Of a DNA stretch of 64,000 bases, positions 17,695 to 26,329 are shown piece after piece. Location: the NCBI RefSeq assembly GCF_014652795.1, contig NZ_BMZM01000003.1, positions 620,001 to 684,000 of the forward strand. Reading direction: 5' to 3'. The translations under genes and the position numbers were made by a program. Source of the stretch: Kushneria pakistanensis (GTDB lineage: Bacteria; Pseudomonadota; Gammaproteobacteria; Pseudomonadales; Halomonadaceae). A model generated the notes under the pieces. It saw only the letters and a list, made by a program, of their open reading frames with translations. It had not been told where the DNA came from and did not search any database. Within the stretch, counting starts at the first letter, position 1, and each line of letters starts with the position of its first letter.

Positions 17695-18849
17695 ATGCGT
17701 ATTGTGGCAGATGAGAACATTCCGCTGGCCGAGGCCTTTTTCGCGGATTACGGCGAACTGGTACGGCTGCCCGGACGTGAGATGACCCGTGAGCAGGTGC
17801 GTGACGCCGATATCCTGCTGGTACGCTCGGTGACGCGTGTCAACGCCGAGCTGCTGGAAGGCTCGCGCGTGAAATTCGTGGGGACGGCGACCATCGGGCG
17901 TGATCACGTGGATCAGGACTGGCTGGCCAACCAGGGCATTGGTTTTGCCAGCGCGCCGGGCTGCAACGCCGACTCGGTAGGCGATTATGTGATCTCGACG
18001 CTTTTGCTCCTTGGCGAGCAGGATGGTGTGGCACTGACGGATCGCGTGGTTGGCGTTGTGGGCGCCGGCAATGTGGGTGGCCGACTGCTCGAGCGTCTTC
18101 GTTCGCTGGGCATTCGCTGTCTGGTCTGTGATCCACCGCGCGCCGAGCGGGAAGGCAATGAAGGCTTTATCAGCCTTGAGACGCTGATTGAGCAGGCCGA
18201 TGTTGTCTGTGTGCATACGCCGCTGATTCGGGGTGGGGAGCATCCTACCCATCATCTCCTGAGCGAGCAGCATATCGAGGCGCTGCGCTCTGATCAGATC
18301 CTGATCAGTGCCGGGCGGGGTGATTGTGTGGATGGTCAGGCACTCAGGGCGCGCCTTGAGCGTGATCCTGATCTGCGCGTGGTGCTTGATGTGTGGGAAA
18401 ACGAGCCTGATATCGATGAGGCGCTGTATCGGCTGGCCGCCATCGCCACCCCCCACATTGCCGGCTACAGCCTGGATGGCAAGCTGCGGGGAACTGAGAT
18501 GCTGTATCAGGCCATGAGCCGTCATTTTGGTCTGCCGGTGCGCAAGCGACTGGGACAGCTCAAGCCGGAGAACTGGCTGCGCCGTATCGCCATCTCTCGT
18601 CGCGCGCCCCCACAGGAAGCGCTGCTGCTGTGTACGCGAACCTGCTATGACGTGCGCCGAGATGCGCTGCTGTTTGAGCGCTACCGGCGCCAGTACGGCA
18701 TGGCAAAAGGGTTTGACCTGATGCGGCGGGAGTATCCGACACGCCGGGAGTTTTCGACACTGCGCGTGGAGCTCAAGCACAGTGCCGGTGCGGTCAGGGA
18801 AGTGCTGGAAAATGCCGGCTTTGCCATTCGCGCGCCACGCAAGTCATGA
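17695..18849 (+). CDS. pdxB: Erythronate-4-phosphate dehydrogenase
   Basis: PdxB carries out the second step of pyridoxal-5'-phosphate synthesis, NAD-linked oxidation of 4-phosphoerythronate. The 384-residue protein has the D-2-hydroxyacid dehydrogenase layout. The N-terminal catalytic strand is RIVADENIPLAEAFF, and the substrate motif is LLVRSVTRVNAELL. The Rossmann motif is GVVGAGNVGGRLLERL (about residues 118-133), followed by VCVHTPLIRGGEHPTHHLL, the catalytic-region arginine in SAGRGDCVD, and the histidine in TPHIAGYSLDGKLRGTEM. A PdxB-specific C-terminal dimerisation domain follows. It is a single gene. Confidence 0.96.
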   Translation: MRIVADENIPLAEAFFADYGELVRLPGREMTREQVRDADILLVRSVTRVNAELLEGSRVKFVGTATIGRDHVDQDWLANQGIGFASAPGCNADSVGDYVISTLLLLGEQDGVALTDRVVGVVGAGNVGGRLLERLRSLGIRCLVCDPPRAEREGNEGFISLETLIEQADVVCVHTPLIRGGEHPTHHLLSEQHIEALRSDQILISAGRGDCVDGQALRARLERDPDLRVVLDVWENEPDIDEALYRLAAIATPHIAGYSLDGKLRGTEMLYQAMSRHFGLPVRKRLGQLKPENWLRRIAISRRAPPQEALLLCTRTCYDVRRDALLFERYRRQYGMAKGFDLMRREYPTRREFSTLRVELKHSAGAVREVLENAGFAIRAPRKS

Positions 18850-18897
18850 CTGATTTGATTCACGCTGCGTTACACCACGCCTGATAGCAGCAGTTTA

Positions 18898-18933
18898 ATG
18901 CCAGATGCCGGTTGATTCCGGCATTTCTGGTAT
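18898..18933 (+). terminator. Imperfect hairpin downstream of pdxB
   Basis: ATGCCAGATGCCGG pairs with CCGGCATTTCTGGTAT around a TTGATT loop, with one bulge. It lies 49 bases after the pdxB stop and before the GNAT gene. No T-run follows, so terminator activity is uncertain. Confidence 0.4.
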
Positions 18934-18970
18934 TACGATGGCGTTCTCCCTCGCTTCGACAGACAGGTCC

Positions 18971-19603
18971 ATGTCCCGAAATATTCAATACAGACCCGCT
19001 ACTGCCGACGACTTTGCAGGCGTCGTCGATATCTTTATGACCAGCATGAATGTTGCCATTTTCACTGCGGTCACGGACCCGGAAGCACTTCGCCATATGG
19101 CCACGCTGTTTCTGGCAAAGGACTTTCAAAAGGCCAACTACATTCAGGTGGCAGAGGTCGATGAGACCCTTTGCGGCGTTTTGATCGGCACGACCGAGAA
19201 GGTCTCACAATCGGCCCTCGAGTTTAATGCCGAACCCTGGGTCGAAGCCTCTGAAGAAGCTCTAAAACGAACGGCGGCCGGGCGTCAGGTGCTGCACGAT
19301 CTGGAGGGCAGTAGTGACCCCACCTTGATGCCAAAATCTACCGTTTTGTCTGACTGCGACAGCGAGCTGGTGTTTTTCAGCTCAGCACTTGGACATCGCC
19401 GCTGTGGTATAGGCTCGCAGCTGGTCAGGAACTTCGAGGCGTTTTTGAAGGCCTGTGGCGCCCGAAAGTATTATCTTTACTCCGATAGCCTATGCACGTA
19501 TCAGTTTTACGATAACAACGGCTATCAGCGAGTGGAGCAAAAGCAAAATACGTTTGATCCCTGCATTGAGAACTACACCTATACCAAAAAGGTTAACGAA
19601 TAA
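18971..19603 (+). CDS. GNAT-family N-acetyltransferase
   Basis: The 210-residue protein starts IQYRPATADDFAGVVDIF, typical of GNAT enzymes that move an acetyl group from acetyl-CoA to an amine. The acetyl-CoA pyrophosphate loop appears as GHRRCGIGSQLVRNFE (about residues 141-156), and the C-terminal YSDSLCTYQFYDNNGYQRVEQ is the usual last strand-helix pair. The substrate cannot be told. Codon use looks more A/T-rich than its neighbours (inference by eye), so transfer is possible. The ATG at 18971 lies after CAGGT; the frame upstream of it is not convincing. Confidence 0.85.
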   Translation: MSRNIQYRPATADDFAGVVDIFMTSMNVAIFTAVTDPEALRHMATLFLAKDFQKANYIQVAEVDETLCGVLIGTTEKVSQSALEFNAEPWVEASEEALKRTAAGRQVLHDLEGSSDPTLMPKSTVLSDCDSELVFFSSALGHRRCGIGSQLVRNFEAFLKACGARKYYLYSDSLCTYQFYDNNGYQRVEQKQNTFDPCIENYTYTKKVNE

Positions 19604-19721
19604 CGCCCGGGTGATATGAGATCTTGGTGCTGCTGATAGTGTGTTTCTGATGCCGTGCGATGGTATGAATCATCGTGAGAGAATCAGCGCTGCTTAATAG
19701 ATTGCAGCAGATGACGACAGC

Positions 19722-19752
19722 AAAAGGGGCTCGCCATGTGGCGAGCCCCTTT
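19722..19752. terminator. Bidirectional terminator between the GNAT gene and htpX
   Basis: The hairpin GGGGCTCGCC / GGCGAGCCCC has a four-base loop, AAAA on its left and TTTT on its right. It can therefore end transcription from both converging genes. Confidence 0.9.
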
Positions 19753-19785
19753 TATGGAATGCCGGGTGGTGTTTCCCGACTTCTG

Positions 19786-20688
19786 TTATTGCTGGTAGGC
19801 CGCTTTTTTCAGTGCCGCGATTCGATCATCCAGCGGCGGGTGGCTGGCAAAGAGCCTTTCCATGAGCTTGCGTGTCTGACCGGTCGTGATGGCAAAGGCC
19901 GTCAGGGAATCCGGCATCTGATCAGGCATGTTCTGCTGCGCCTTGAGGCGTGCCAGCGCATTGATCATGGCGCCACTGCCGGCAAGTCTTGCACCGGCTT
20001 CATCGGCGCGGTACTCACGATAGCGCGAGAACCAGGCGACGATAATGGAGGCGACCAGACCGAACACGATCTCCAGCACCATCACCACTGCAAAGTAACC
20101 CATGAAACCCAGACCGCCGCCCTCGTCATCACGACGCAGGAAGCTGTCCAGCACCTGGGCGACGATACGGGCAAAGAACATCACGAAGGTGTTGAGCACG
20201 CCCTGAATCAATGACAGGGTGACCATGTCACCGTTGGCCACGTGGCCGATCTCATGACCCAGAACGGCACGCACTTCCTCGGGACGCATCTGATTGAGAA
20301 GCCCGGCCGAGACGCATACCAGCGCGTCGTTCTTGTTCCAGCCGGTGGCAAAGGCGTTGGCCTGCTGCGCCGGAAAGATACCCACTTCAGGCATTTTGAT
20401 ACCGGCATCACGGGAAAGCTCGGCTACGGTGTCATAAAGCCACTGCTCGTTGGCATTGCTCGGGCGATCAATGATCTGGGCACGGGTGCTCATCTTTGCC
20501 ATCTTCTTGGACAGCAGCAGCGATACCAGTGAGCCCGCCATGCCAAACACAAAGCAGAATATCAGCAGCGAAGTCAGGTTGAGCCCGCTGCCGGCAAGGT
20601 AACTCTCTACGCCCAACAGGCGCAGCGTAATGCTTGCCACCAGCACTACTGCCAGGTTGGTGGCAAGAAAGAGGACAATCCTCATCAT
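19786..20688 (-). CDS. htpX: Membrane zinc metalloprotease HtpX
   Basis: HtpX is an M48 inner-membrane protease that, with FtsH, removes damaged membrane proteins. The 300-residue product has two N-terminal membrane segments ([22 protein letters not shown] and [19 protein letters not shown]). The zinc motif HEIGH is in [16 protein letters not shown], two further membrane segments lie about residues 140-200, and the third ligand is in YRADEAGA. The start at 20688 (MMRIVLF) follows GGAG and matches the E. coli N-terminus; the 23-residue upstream extension is rejected. Confidence 0.96.
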   Translation of the reverse strand: MMRIVLFLATNLAVVLVASITLRLLGVESYLAGSGLNLTSLLIFCFVFGMAGSLVSLLLSKKMAKMSTRAQIIDRPSNANEQWLYDTVAELSRDAGIKMPEVGIFPAQQANAFATGWNKNDALVCVSAGLLNQMRPEEVRAVLGHEIGHVANGDMVTLSLIQGVLNTFVMFFARIVAQVLDSFLRRDDEGGGLGFMGYFAVVMVLEIVFGLVASIIVAWFSRYREYRADEAGARLAGSGAMINALARLKAQQNMPDQMPDSLTAFAITTGQTRKLMERLFASHPPLDDRIAALKKAAYQQ

Positions 20689-20822
20689 GACCGGTGGTCT
20701 CCATAGGGGTGATACGTCAATCGGTAGCCCGTCCATCGGGACCGCAGGGGTCACCAACGACAGCCCTTAGATAAGTGCTGTCGCCGGGAGTTTCAATCGC
20801 GCCTTAAGAATCGTTTAGGTGA

Positions 20823-22043
20823 TCAGGCCTGACGACGCCGCGCCAGAAAGCGCCCAAGACGCTCGATGGCATCTTCAAGCTGTTCCGCCCATGGCAGGGT
20901 CACGATGCGTAGATGATCGGGCGTCGGCCAGTTGAAGGCCGTGCCCTGTACCAGCAGCATCTTTTCCTCAAGCAGCAGATCCAGCACCAGCTGCTGGTCA
21001 TCCCTGATGTCATACATCGCCGGGTCAAGGCGGGGGAACATGTAGAGCGCCCCGCGTGGCTTGACGCAGCTGACCCCGGGGATGGTGTTGAGTTTCTCCC
21101 AGGCAGCGTCACGCTGGGCCAGCAGGCGGCCGCCGGGCAGGATCAGGTCGTTGATCGATTGATAGCCACCCAGTGCGGTCTGGATGGCGTGCTGTGCCGG
21201 CACATTGGCACACAAGCGCATGGAGGCGAGCATGTCCAGTCCCTGAATGTAGTCACGGGCATGACGCTTTTCGCCCGAAACGATCATCCAGCCGGAGCGA
21301 AAGCCGGCGCAGCGATAGCTCTTGGAGAGCCCGTTCATGGTGATGATCAAAAGATCATCCGCCAGCGACGCCGTCGGGGTGTGGATGGCACCGTCGTAGA
21401 GGATCTTGTCATAGATCTCATCGGAAAAGACGATCAGGCCATGCTCGCGTGCGACCTGCAGCACGTTTTCGATCACCTGGGGTGAGTAAACGGCGCCGGT
21501 CGGGTTGTTGGGATTGATCAGGACGATTGCCTTGGTGCGAGCGGTGACCTTTTGACGAATATCCTCGATATTCGGCTCCCAGTCCTGATTCTCGTCGCAG
21601 AGATAGTGCACGGCCTGACCGCTGGCGAGATTGACGGCCGCCGTCCAGAGCGGATAGTCGGGGGCAGGGACCAGCACCTCGTCGCTGTCATCAAGCAGTG
21701 CCTGCATGGCCATGACGATCAGCTCGGAAACGCCATTGCCGACATAGATGTCTTCGATGCCCACGCCTTCCACGCGATTGCGCTGGCACTCCTGCATGAT
21801 CGCCTTGCGGGCCGAATAGAGCCCCTTGGAATCGCAGTAGCCCTGGGCCGTGGGCAGATTGCGCATGACATCCTGCAGGATTTCTTCGGGCGCCTCAAAG
21901 CCAAAGGGCGCGGGGTTACCGATATTGAGCTTCAGGATGCGATGCCCCTCATCCTCGAGCCTTTTGGCGTGCTCAAGTACCGGACCGCGAATGTCATAGG
22001 AAACGTGGTCTAGCTTGTGGGATTTTCTGATCGGCGTGGTCAT
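20823..22043 (-). CDS. alaA: Glutamate-pyruvate aminotransferase AlaA-like
   Basis: This is a fold-type I, class I/II PLP aminotransferase. Closest recognisable relatives are AlaA enzymes that make alanine from pyruvate and glutamate. The 406-residue protein begins IRKSHKLDHVSYDIRGPV. It has the substrate motif LKLNIGNPAPFGFEAP, then PAPDYPLWTAAV and VLINPNNPTGAVY. The PLP lysine lies in TMNGLSKSYRCAGFRSGWM, and a phosphate-binding arginine in the C-terminal LRIVTLP. The start at 22043 gives the family N-terminus; the frame to 22157 is extra. The pairing with htpX and msrB is seen in pseudomonads. Confidence 0.92.
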   Translation of the reverse strand: MTTPIRKSHKLDHVSYDIRGPVLEHAKRLEDEGHRILKLNIGNPAPFGFEAPEEILQDVMRNLPTAQGYCDSKGLYSARKAIMQECQRNRVEGVGIEDIYVGNGVSELIVMAMQALLDDSDEVLVPAPDYPLWTAAVNLASGQAVHYLCDENQDWEPNIEDIRQKVTARTKAIVLINPNNPTGAVYSPQVIENVLQVAREHGLIVFSDEIYDKILYDGAIHTPTASLADDLLIITMNGLSKSYRCAGFRSGWMIVSGEKRHARDYIQGLDMLASMRLCANVPAQHAIQTALGGYQSINDLILPGGRLLAQRDAAWEKLNTIPGVSCVKPRGALYMFPRLDPAMYDIRDDQQLVLDLLLEEKMLLVQGTAFNWPTPDHLRIVTLPWAEQLEDAIERLGRFLARRRQA

Positions 22044-22212
22044 GCTGCTCAAGGGATCCGCTGAAATGAAAGGGAGACAGCCATCGATCGGGAAAGCGGC
22101 GTCCGACGTAGCTGCCATAACCATGAAAATGACGGACATCGCATGGATGCCTGTCATTTCAGCATACCGCGGCGTCTGCCCGTGATGCTATCGCCGTATC
22201 ACGAGACTGACA

Positions 22213-23133
22213 TCACTGCTCGGCAGGCGTGTCATCGTCGAGAAAGGTTTCGCCTTTGTTGAAGCGTTCACGCTCGGCACGCATGGCCTCGAGGCCTGCT
22301 TCATCGGGAATGTCGGCAGGTGTTTCCAGCGTGATGGGTCCCAGCTTGCCGCCGCGCAGATCCATCAGCAGCACCTCGGCACCACGATGCATGTCGACCT
22401 CGCCGCCGGCACGCAGGCCACCTCGACGCGTGGCAATCTCGCGCACGATGGATTCCCCGGTATCGCCGAAGGTTTCCAGCTTGTAGCGCGATCTGAGTGC
22501 CTCGGGGTAGCGCTCGGCCAGCGCCAGGGCTGCCACGGAGGCCACGTCGACATATTCAAGCGCGGTGTCGCGAATGGCGCCGCTGGCGGCCAGCCGATAG
22601 GCACTGTTTTGATCCTCGATACGCGGCCAGAGCACGCCGGGCGTGTCGGTAAGGGCAATGCGCTGGCCGATGCGGATCTTCTGCTGACGCTTGGTGACGG
22701 CCGGCTCATTGCCCGTTTTGGCAATTTTCTTGCCGGCAAGCGTGTTGATCAGCGTGGATTTGCCCACGTTGGGGATGCCCATCACCATGACGCGTACATC
22801 GCGGTCTTCACGAATATGACCGGCCAACTCATGGCAGAGCTTGTAGAGTGGCTTGAGCGCTCGGGTGTCGGTTGTGACCACTGCCATGGCGCGTACGTCA
22901 GGCTGGGCGTCAAAGTGTTCGATCCATTCCTGGGTTCTGGCGGGATCTGCCAGATCGGCACGAGACAGCAGTTTCAGCGAAGGCTTGTGACGAATGAGGC
23001 CGGCCAGCATGGGGTTGGCGCTGGAGTAGGGCAGGCGCGCATCCAGTACTTCAATGACCACATCAATTTCGGGCAGGGCTTCGCTGATCTGGCGTCTGGC
23101 CTTGTTCATATGCCCCGGGAACCAGCCCAGCAT
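22213..23133 (-). CDS. rbgA: Ribosome biogenesis GTPase YlqF/RbgA-like
   Basis: This 306-residue protein is a circularly permuted GTPase. G4 (LLSRADLADP) comes before G1 (MGIPNVGKSTLIN) and G3 (DTPGVLWP), the order of the RbgA/YlqF family that helps mature the large ribosomal subunit. The N-terminus MLGWFPGHMNKARRQI is a family signature. A C-terminal helical domain follows. In gammaproteobacteria its role is less studied than in Bacillus. It lies downstream of msrB on the same strand, separated by a strong inverted repeat, and so may be transcribed separately. Confidence 0.9.
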   Translation of the reverse strand: MLGWFPGHMNKARRQISEALPEIDVVIEVLDARLPYSSANPMLAGLIRHKPSLKLLSRADLADPARTQEWIEHFDAQPDVRAMAVVTTDTRALKPLYKLCHELAGHIREDRDVRVMVMGIPNVGKSTLINTLAGKKIAKTGNEPAVTKRQQKIRIGQRIALTDTPGVLWPRIEDQNSAYRLAASGAIRDTALEYVDVASVAALALAERYPEALRSRYKLETFGDTGESIVREIATRRGGLRAGGEVDMHRGAEVLLMDLRGGKLGPITLETPADIPDEAGLEAMRAERERFNKGETFLDDDTPAEQ

Positions 23134-23166
23134 AAGTCTCTCCTGTTGCCATGCAGTTTGGCGGGC

Positions 23167-23201
23167 ACACTGCGCGCACCGCGATCGTGGCCGCGCAGTG
23201 T
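23167..23201 (-). terminator. Perfect 10-bp inverted repeat between msrB and rbgA
   Basis: ACACTGCGCG and CGCGCAGTGT flank a 15-base centre (bases 23177-23191), itself nearly palindromic around CGATCG. It lies in the 124-bp gap downstream of msrB and upstream of rbgA. No T-run follows on the - strand, so it is either a hairpin terminator of unusual form or a protein-binding operator. Confidence 0.4.
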
Positions 23202-23257
23202 ACCCTGTCAGACGTCAATGCCGAAGCGGGCTGCAGGGTGATGATGATGCGACAGGT

Positions 23258-23656
23258 CTACTCGCCCTGATGAAAGGTCATGGCGACCGAGTTGATGCAG
23301 TAGCGAAGCCCGGTCGTATCACGCGGGCCATCCGGAAAGACATGGCCCAGATGGGCATCACAGCGACGGCAGGTCACCTCGATGCGGCGCATGCCGTGGC
23401 TTTCATCGACATGTTCTTCCAGAGCTGCATCGGCCAGCGGTCGATCAAAGCTTGGCCAGCCGCAGTGAGACTCGAACTTGTGCTCGTTTTCAAACAGCGG
23501 CGCGTTGCAGCAGACGCAGTGATAAACCCCCTGGACGGGCTCTACCTGATAGTCACCGGTATAGGGGCGCTCGGTGCCCGCCTGGCGAGTCACGCGATAC
23601 TGCTCATCGGTAAGCGCTTCGCGCCATTCACTGTCGCTTTTATGTACCTTTTTCAT
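23258..23656 (-). CDS. msrB: Peptide-methionine (R)-S-oxide reductase MsrB
   Basis: MsrB repairs the R-isomer of methionine sulfoxide in oxidised proteins. The 132-residue protein has the two zinc CxxC pairs (CVCCNAP and [12 protein letters not shown]), the substrate motif [12 protein letters not shown] and the catalytic cysteine in [13 protein letters not shown]. It is a single-domain form with no signal peptide and no MsrA fusion. It forms a leftward group with rbgA, alaA and htpX. The start is supported by GAGGACTTC upstream of the ATG. Confidence 0.96.
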   Translation of the reverse strand: MKKVHKSDSEWREALTDEQYRVTRQAGTERPYTGDYQVEPVQGVYHCVCCNAPLFENEHKFESHCGWPSFDRPLADAALEEHVDESHGMRRIEVTCRRCDAHLGHVFPDGPRDTTGLRYCINSVAMTFHQGE

Positions 23657-23818
23657 GAAGTCCTCCTCGGTCCCTGTTCATGCCGGTCAGTCATGCCAGC
23701 TCTGCGGTGGCGGTGGCGCGGACAGGCAGGCATCCTAGCAGGATAGGACGAACCATGCCTGTCCGTGAGGGTGACATGATCAGGGCGAGGCGGCTACAGC
23801 GCTGCGCTGACGTTTCGC

Positions 23819-25552
23819 CTACAGGCTCGCAGCGCCGCCATCACTTCGTGGATCGTGGGCGCTTTCCAGCAGGCCATCCGGGTGGTGCACGATGGCGCCG
23901 GCGTGTCCCATGGTATCGGTAAAGGTCTCGGGCAGGACTTCCACGTCGTGACCGGCCTGACTGAGCGCATCCACCAGGGGCGTGTAGACCCGTGATTCCA
24001 GCTTCAGGTTGGTGCTGTTCTCTCCCCAGGTCCGCCCCAGTAGCCAGCGCGGTGCCGCAATGGCCTGCTGCAGGGGCATGTTATGCATGGCGTAGCGAGA
24101 GTAAATGGCCGCCTGGGTCTGCGGCTGGCCTTCACCGCCCATGGTGCCATACACCATGGTGCGTCCGTCTTTGAAGCGCGCCAGCGCCGGGTTAAGGGTA
24201 TGAAACGGTTTGCGTCCCGGGGCAAGGCTTCGAAGGTCTTCAGGATCCAGCGAGAAGCTGATGCCCCGGTTTTGCCACAGCACGCCGCTTTCAGGCAGCA
24301 CCACGCCGCTGCCGAACTCCCAGTAAAGGCTTTGAATAAAGCTCACCGCGCGGCCTTCGCTGTCTACCGTACCCATCCAGATGGTATCTCCCGGTTCAGG
24401 AGTGTGCGGCCAGGCCATGGCCTTTTGCGGGTCAATGGCCGCGGCTTCCTGATCAAGCCGCTCAGCACTTAGAAGCGTCTGGAGGTTTGTCGTCATGCGC
24501 TCGGGATGGGTGATGTAGCGATCACGCAGCAAAAAGGCGCGTTTGGTGGATTCAATCAATCCGTGCAGATGCGCAAAGCCTTCGCCGCTGTCGACATTGA
24601 GCCGGTCATAGAGGGCCAGGATCATCAGTGAGGCCATGCCCTGGGTAGGGGCGGGCAGGTTATAGAGGGTGGCGTCCTTTAGCGCTACCTCAAGAGGGGC
24701 CACGACCTGTGCCTGATAATTATGAAAGTCCTGTAGACGCAGGGGGCTGCCCAGCGATTCAAGATCCCTTGCCATGCTTTGGGCCAGCTCGCCGCGGTAG
24801 AAATCATCAAGTCCGGCGCTGGCAAGACGACGCAGTGTGGTAGCCAGACGCGGCTGGCGCAGGCGCTGGCCTTCACGTGGTATTTCGCCATCAAGCAAAA
24901 AGGATGCATTGAATCCGGGGCTTTGTGACAGGCGCTCGATATGCTGGCGTGTCAGTGCTTCCTGACTCCTGGATACGGCGATGCCCTGTTCACCGTAGCG
25001 AATGGCGTCATCCAGAATGGTGCTCAGAGGTAGAGGCGTGCCCCAGTCTGCACCAATATCGAGCGCCTTCTGCCAGCCGCTAACGGTACCGGCCATGGTC
25101 AGGGCAGATGTCGGGCCACGTTCCGGGATACTTGAACGGCCGGCATAGAAATCGGTCGTAGCCAGCTGTGCTGCGCTGCCACAGGCATCGATGGCAACCG
25201 GTGTCTTGCCGGGCTCATGAATCAGCCAGAAGCCATCGCCGCCCAGCGCATTCATGTGAGGGTAGGCCACCGCGATGGCGGCTGCCGCTGCTACCATGGC
25301 CTCGATCGCATTGCCGCCCTGTTTGAGAACATCGCGTCCGGCACTGGCCGCCAGATGGTGCGGTGCGACACAGCTGCCGCCGCCGTAGCTTCGTTGCGTA
25401 TTGAAGGCGGCATCGGGCTGAAAGGCTGTGGTGGCCTGGTCGTTCTGATCCTCCTGTGGCCGGGCATGAGCCATATGAGGCAGTCCCAGGGCAAGACCTG
25501 CCGTGGTGGATACTGCTGTAGCACTTAAAAATCTGCGACGTGTAAATGGCAT
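23819..25552 (-). CDS. Gamma-glutamyltransferase-family Ntn hydrolase with Tat signal
   Basis: The 577-residue protein belongs to the self-cleaving gamma-glutamyltranspeptidase/cephalosporin acylase-like family. The N-terminus has a twin-arginine signal (FTRRRFLSATAVSTTAGLALG), so it is exported folded. The large-subunit motif GGNAIEAMVAAAAAIAV is near residue 70. The expected autocleavage threonine is in PEPGDTIWMGTVDSEGRAVSF, followed by EFGSGVVLPESGVLWQNRG. The latter resembles the YwrD-type branch more than classical Ggt. Substrate is unknown: glutathione, gamma-glutamyl peptides or another amide. The start at 25552 is chosen because it opens directly into the Tat motif. Confidence 0.88.
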   Translation of the reverse strand: MPFTRRRFLSATAVSTTAGLALGLPHMAHARPQEDQNDQATTAFQPDAAFNTQRSYGGGSCVAPHHLAASAGRDVLKQGGNAIEAMVAAAAAIAVAYPHMNALGGDGFWLIHEPGKTPVAIDACGSAAQLATTDFYAGRSSIPERGPTSALTMAGTVSGWQKALDIGADWGTPLPLSTILDDAIRYGEQGIAVSRSQEALTRQHIERLSQSPGFNASFLLDGEIPREGQRLRQPRLATTLRRLASAGLDDFYRGELAQSMARDLESLGSPLRLQDFHNYQAQVVAPLEVALKDATLYNLPAPTQGMASLMILALYDRLNVDSGEGFAHLHGLIESTKRAFLLRDRYITHPERMTTNLQTLLSAERLDQEAAAIDPQKAMAWPHTPEPGDTIWMGTVDSEGRAVSFIQSLYWEFGSGVVLPESGVLWQNRGISFSLDPEDLRSLAPGRKPFHTLNPALARFKDGRTMVYGTMGGEGQPQTQAAIYSRYAMHNMPLQQAIAAPRWLLGRTWGENSTNLKLESRVYTPLVDALSQAGHDVEVLPETFTDTMGHAGAIVHHPDGLLESAHDPRSDGGAASL

Positions 25553-25701
25553 CAGGCACCCGTGATTCATGAATGAACATTACTGGATGCAAAAAACGCG
25601 CCATATATCAGTCTTGTAGGGCTGTATGTTACTCAGGGGGATGGTCTTGCACCTTCATGAGGGCAGAATCAAAAAAGTGATCTTCATTTGCAGTCACATG
25701 C

Positions 25702-25730
25702 TTGACACGATTTCGGTGCATGGGTAATAT
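25702..25730 (+). promoter_or_regulatory. Strong sigma-70 promoter of the tRNA array
   Basis: TTGACA (25702-25707) and TAATAT (25725-25730) are separated by exactly 17 bases. The downstream GCGCGCC is a GC-rich discriminator of the kind found at stringently controlled stable-RNA promoters. The first tRNA begins 31 bases after the -10 box. Confidence 0.85.
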
Positions 25731-25761
25731 GCGCGCCACTCGGTGAGGCGAACCGGACTAC

Positions 25762-25837
25762 GTCCCATTCGTCTAGTGGTCCAGGACACCGCCCTTTCAC
25801 GGCGGTAACAGGGGTTCGAACCCCCTATGGGACGCCA
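25762..25837 (+). tRNA. tRNA-Glu (UUC), copy 1
   Basis: A complete cloverleaf: acceptor GTCCCAT / ATGGGAC, anticodon stem CCGCC / GGCGG around loop CTTTCAC (anticodon TTC), and T-arm AGGGG TTCGAAC CCCCT. The 3' CCA is encoded. First member of the array. Confidence 0.97.
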
Positions 25838-25859
25838 CTTCGCTTCATTGATGACCGGT

Positions 25860-25934
25860 GCGGGAATAGCTCAGTGGTAGAGCATCGCCTTGCCAAGGCG
25901 AGGGTCGGGAGTTCGAATCTCCTTTCCCGCTCCA
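25860..25934 (+). tRNA. tRNA-Gly (GCC), copy 1
   Basis: Acceptor GCGGGAA / TTCCCGC, anticodon stem CGCCT / AGGCG with loop TTGCCAA (anticodon GCC), T-loop TTCGAAT and encoded CCA. It is 22 bases downstream of tRNA-Glu copy 1 and only 4 bases before copy 2. Confidence 0.97.
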
Positions 25935-25938
25935 ATGC

Positions 25939-26014
25939 GTCCCATTCGTCTAGTGGTCCAGGACACCGCCCTTTCACGGCGGTAACAGGGGTTCGAACCC
26001 CCTATGGGACGCCA
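25939..26014 (+). tRNA. tRNA-Glu (UUC), copy 2
   Basis: The sequence is identical to tRNA-Glu copy 1 across all 76 bases, including CCA. With the following Gly gene it forms the second unit of a tandem Glu-Gly duplication. Confidence 0.97.
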
Positions 26015-26031
26015 CTTCATCTTGTCGATAT

Positions 26032-26106
26032 GCGGGAATAGCTCAGTGGTAGAGCATCGCCTTGCCAAGGCGAGGGTCGGGAGTTCGAATCTCCTTTCCC
26101 GCTCCA
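26032..26106 (+). tRNA. tRNA-Gly (GCC), copy 2
   Basis: The sequence is identical to tRNA-Gly copy 1 across 75 bases, with encoded CCA. It is followed by the 147-bp stretch that holds a truncated Gly copy. Confidence 0.97.
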
Positions 26107-26253
26107 ATTTGGTAGCGCAAGTCAGGTAGCATGGGTCGTGAGCTGGAACGCCAGCGCGGTCGATCTCCTTTCCCGCTCCAGTTCGACAGCTTGCTCAGGG
26201 TACAGGATTTAGCGGGGTTCCCGTTGGATCGATCATGTTACCTGCTCCAGTGT
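26107..26253 (+). pseudogene. Degenerate tRNA-Gly copy (3' remnant) in the array
   Basis: Bases 26163-26180 repeat the last 18 bases of tRNA-Gly exactly (ATCTCCTTTCCCGCTCCA), preceded by TCG where the intact gene has TCGA, but no acceptor 5' strand, D-arm or anticodon arm can be built upstream. A weaker second echo (CCTGCTCCAG) ends at 26250. The likely origin is decay or unequal recombination of a third Glu-Gly unit. No intact RNA is expected from it. Confidence 0.6.
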
Positions 26254-26329
26254 GTCCCATTCGTCTAGTGGTCCAGGACACCGCCCTTTCACGGCGGTAA
26301 CAGGGGTTCGAACCCCCTATGGGACGCCA
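26254..26329 (+). tRNA. tRNA-Glu (UUC), copy 3
   Basis: The sequence is identical to the other two tRNA-Glu genes over 76 bases. It is the last member of the array and has no Gly partner after it. Confidence 0.97.

Noticed and set aside
25871-26107. Open frame on the - strand across the tRNA array
   Set aside because: It is an antisense reading of four tRNA genes; such frames are a known annotation artefact.
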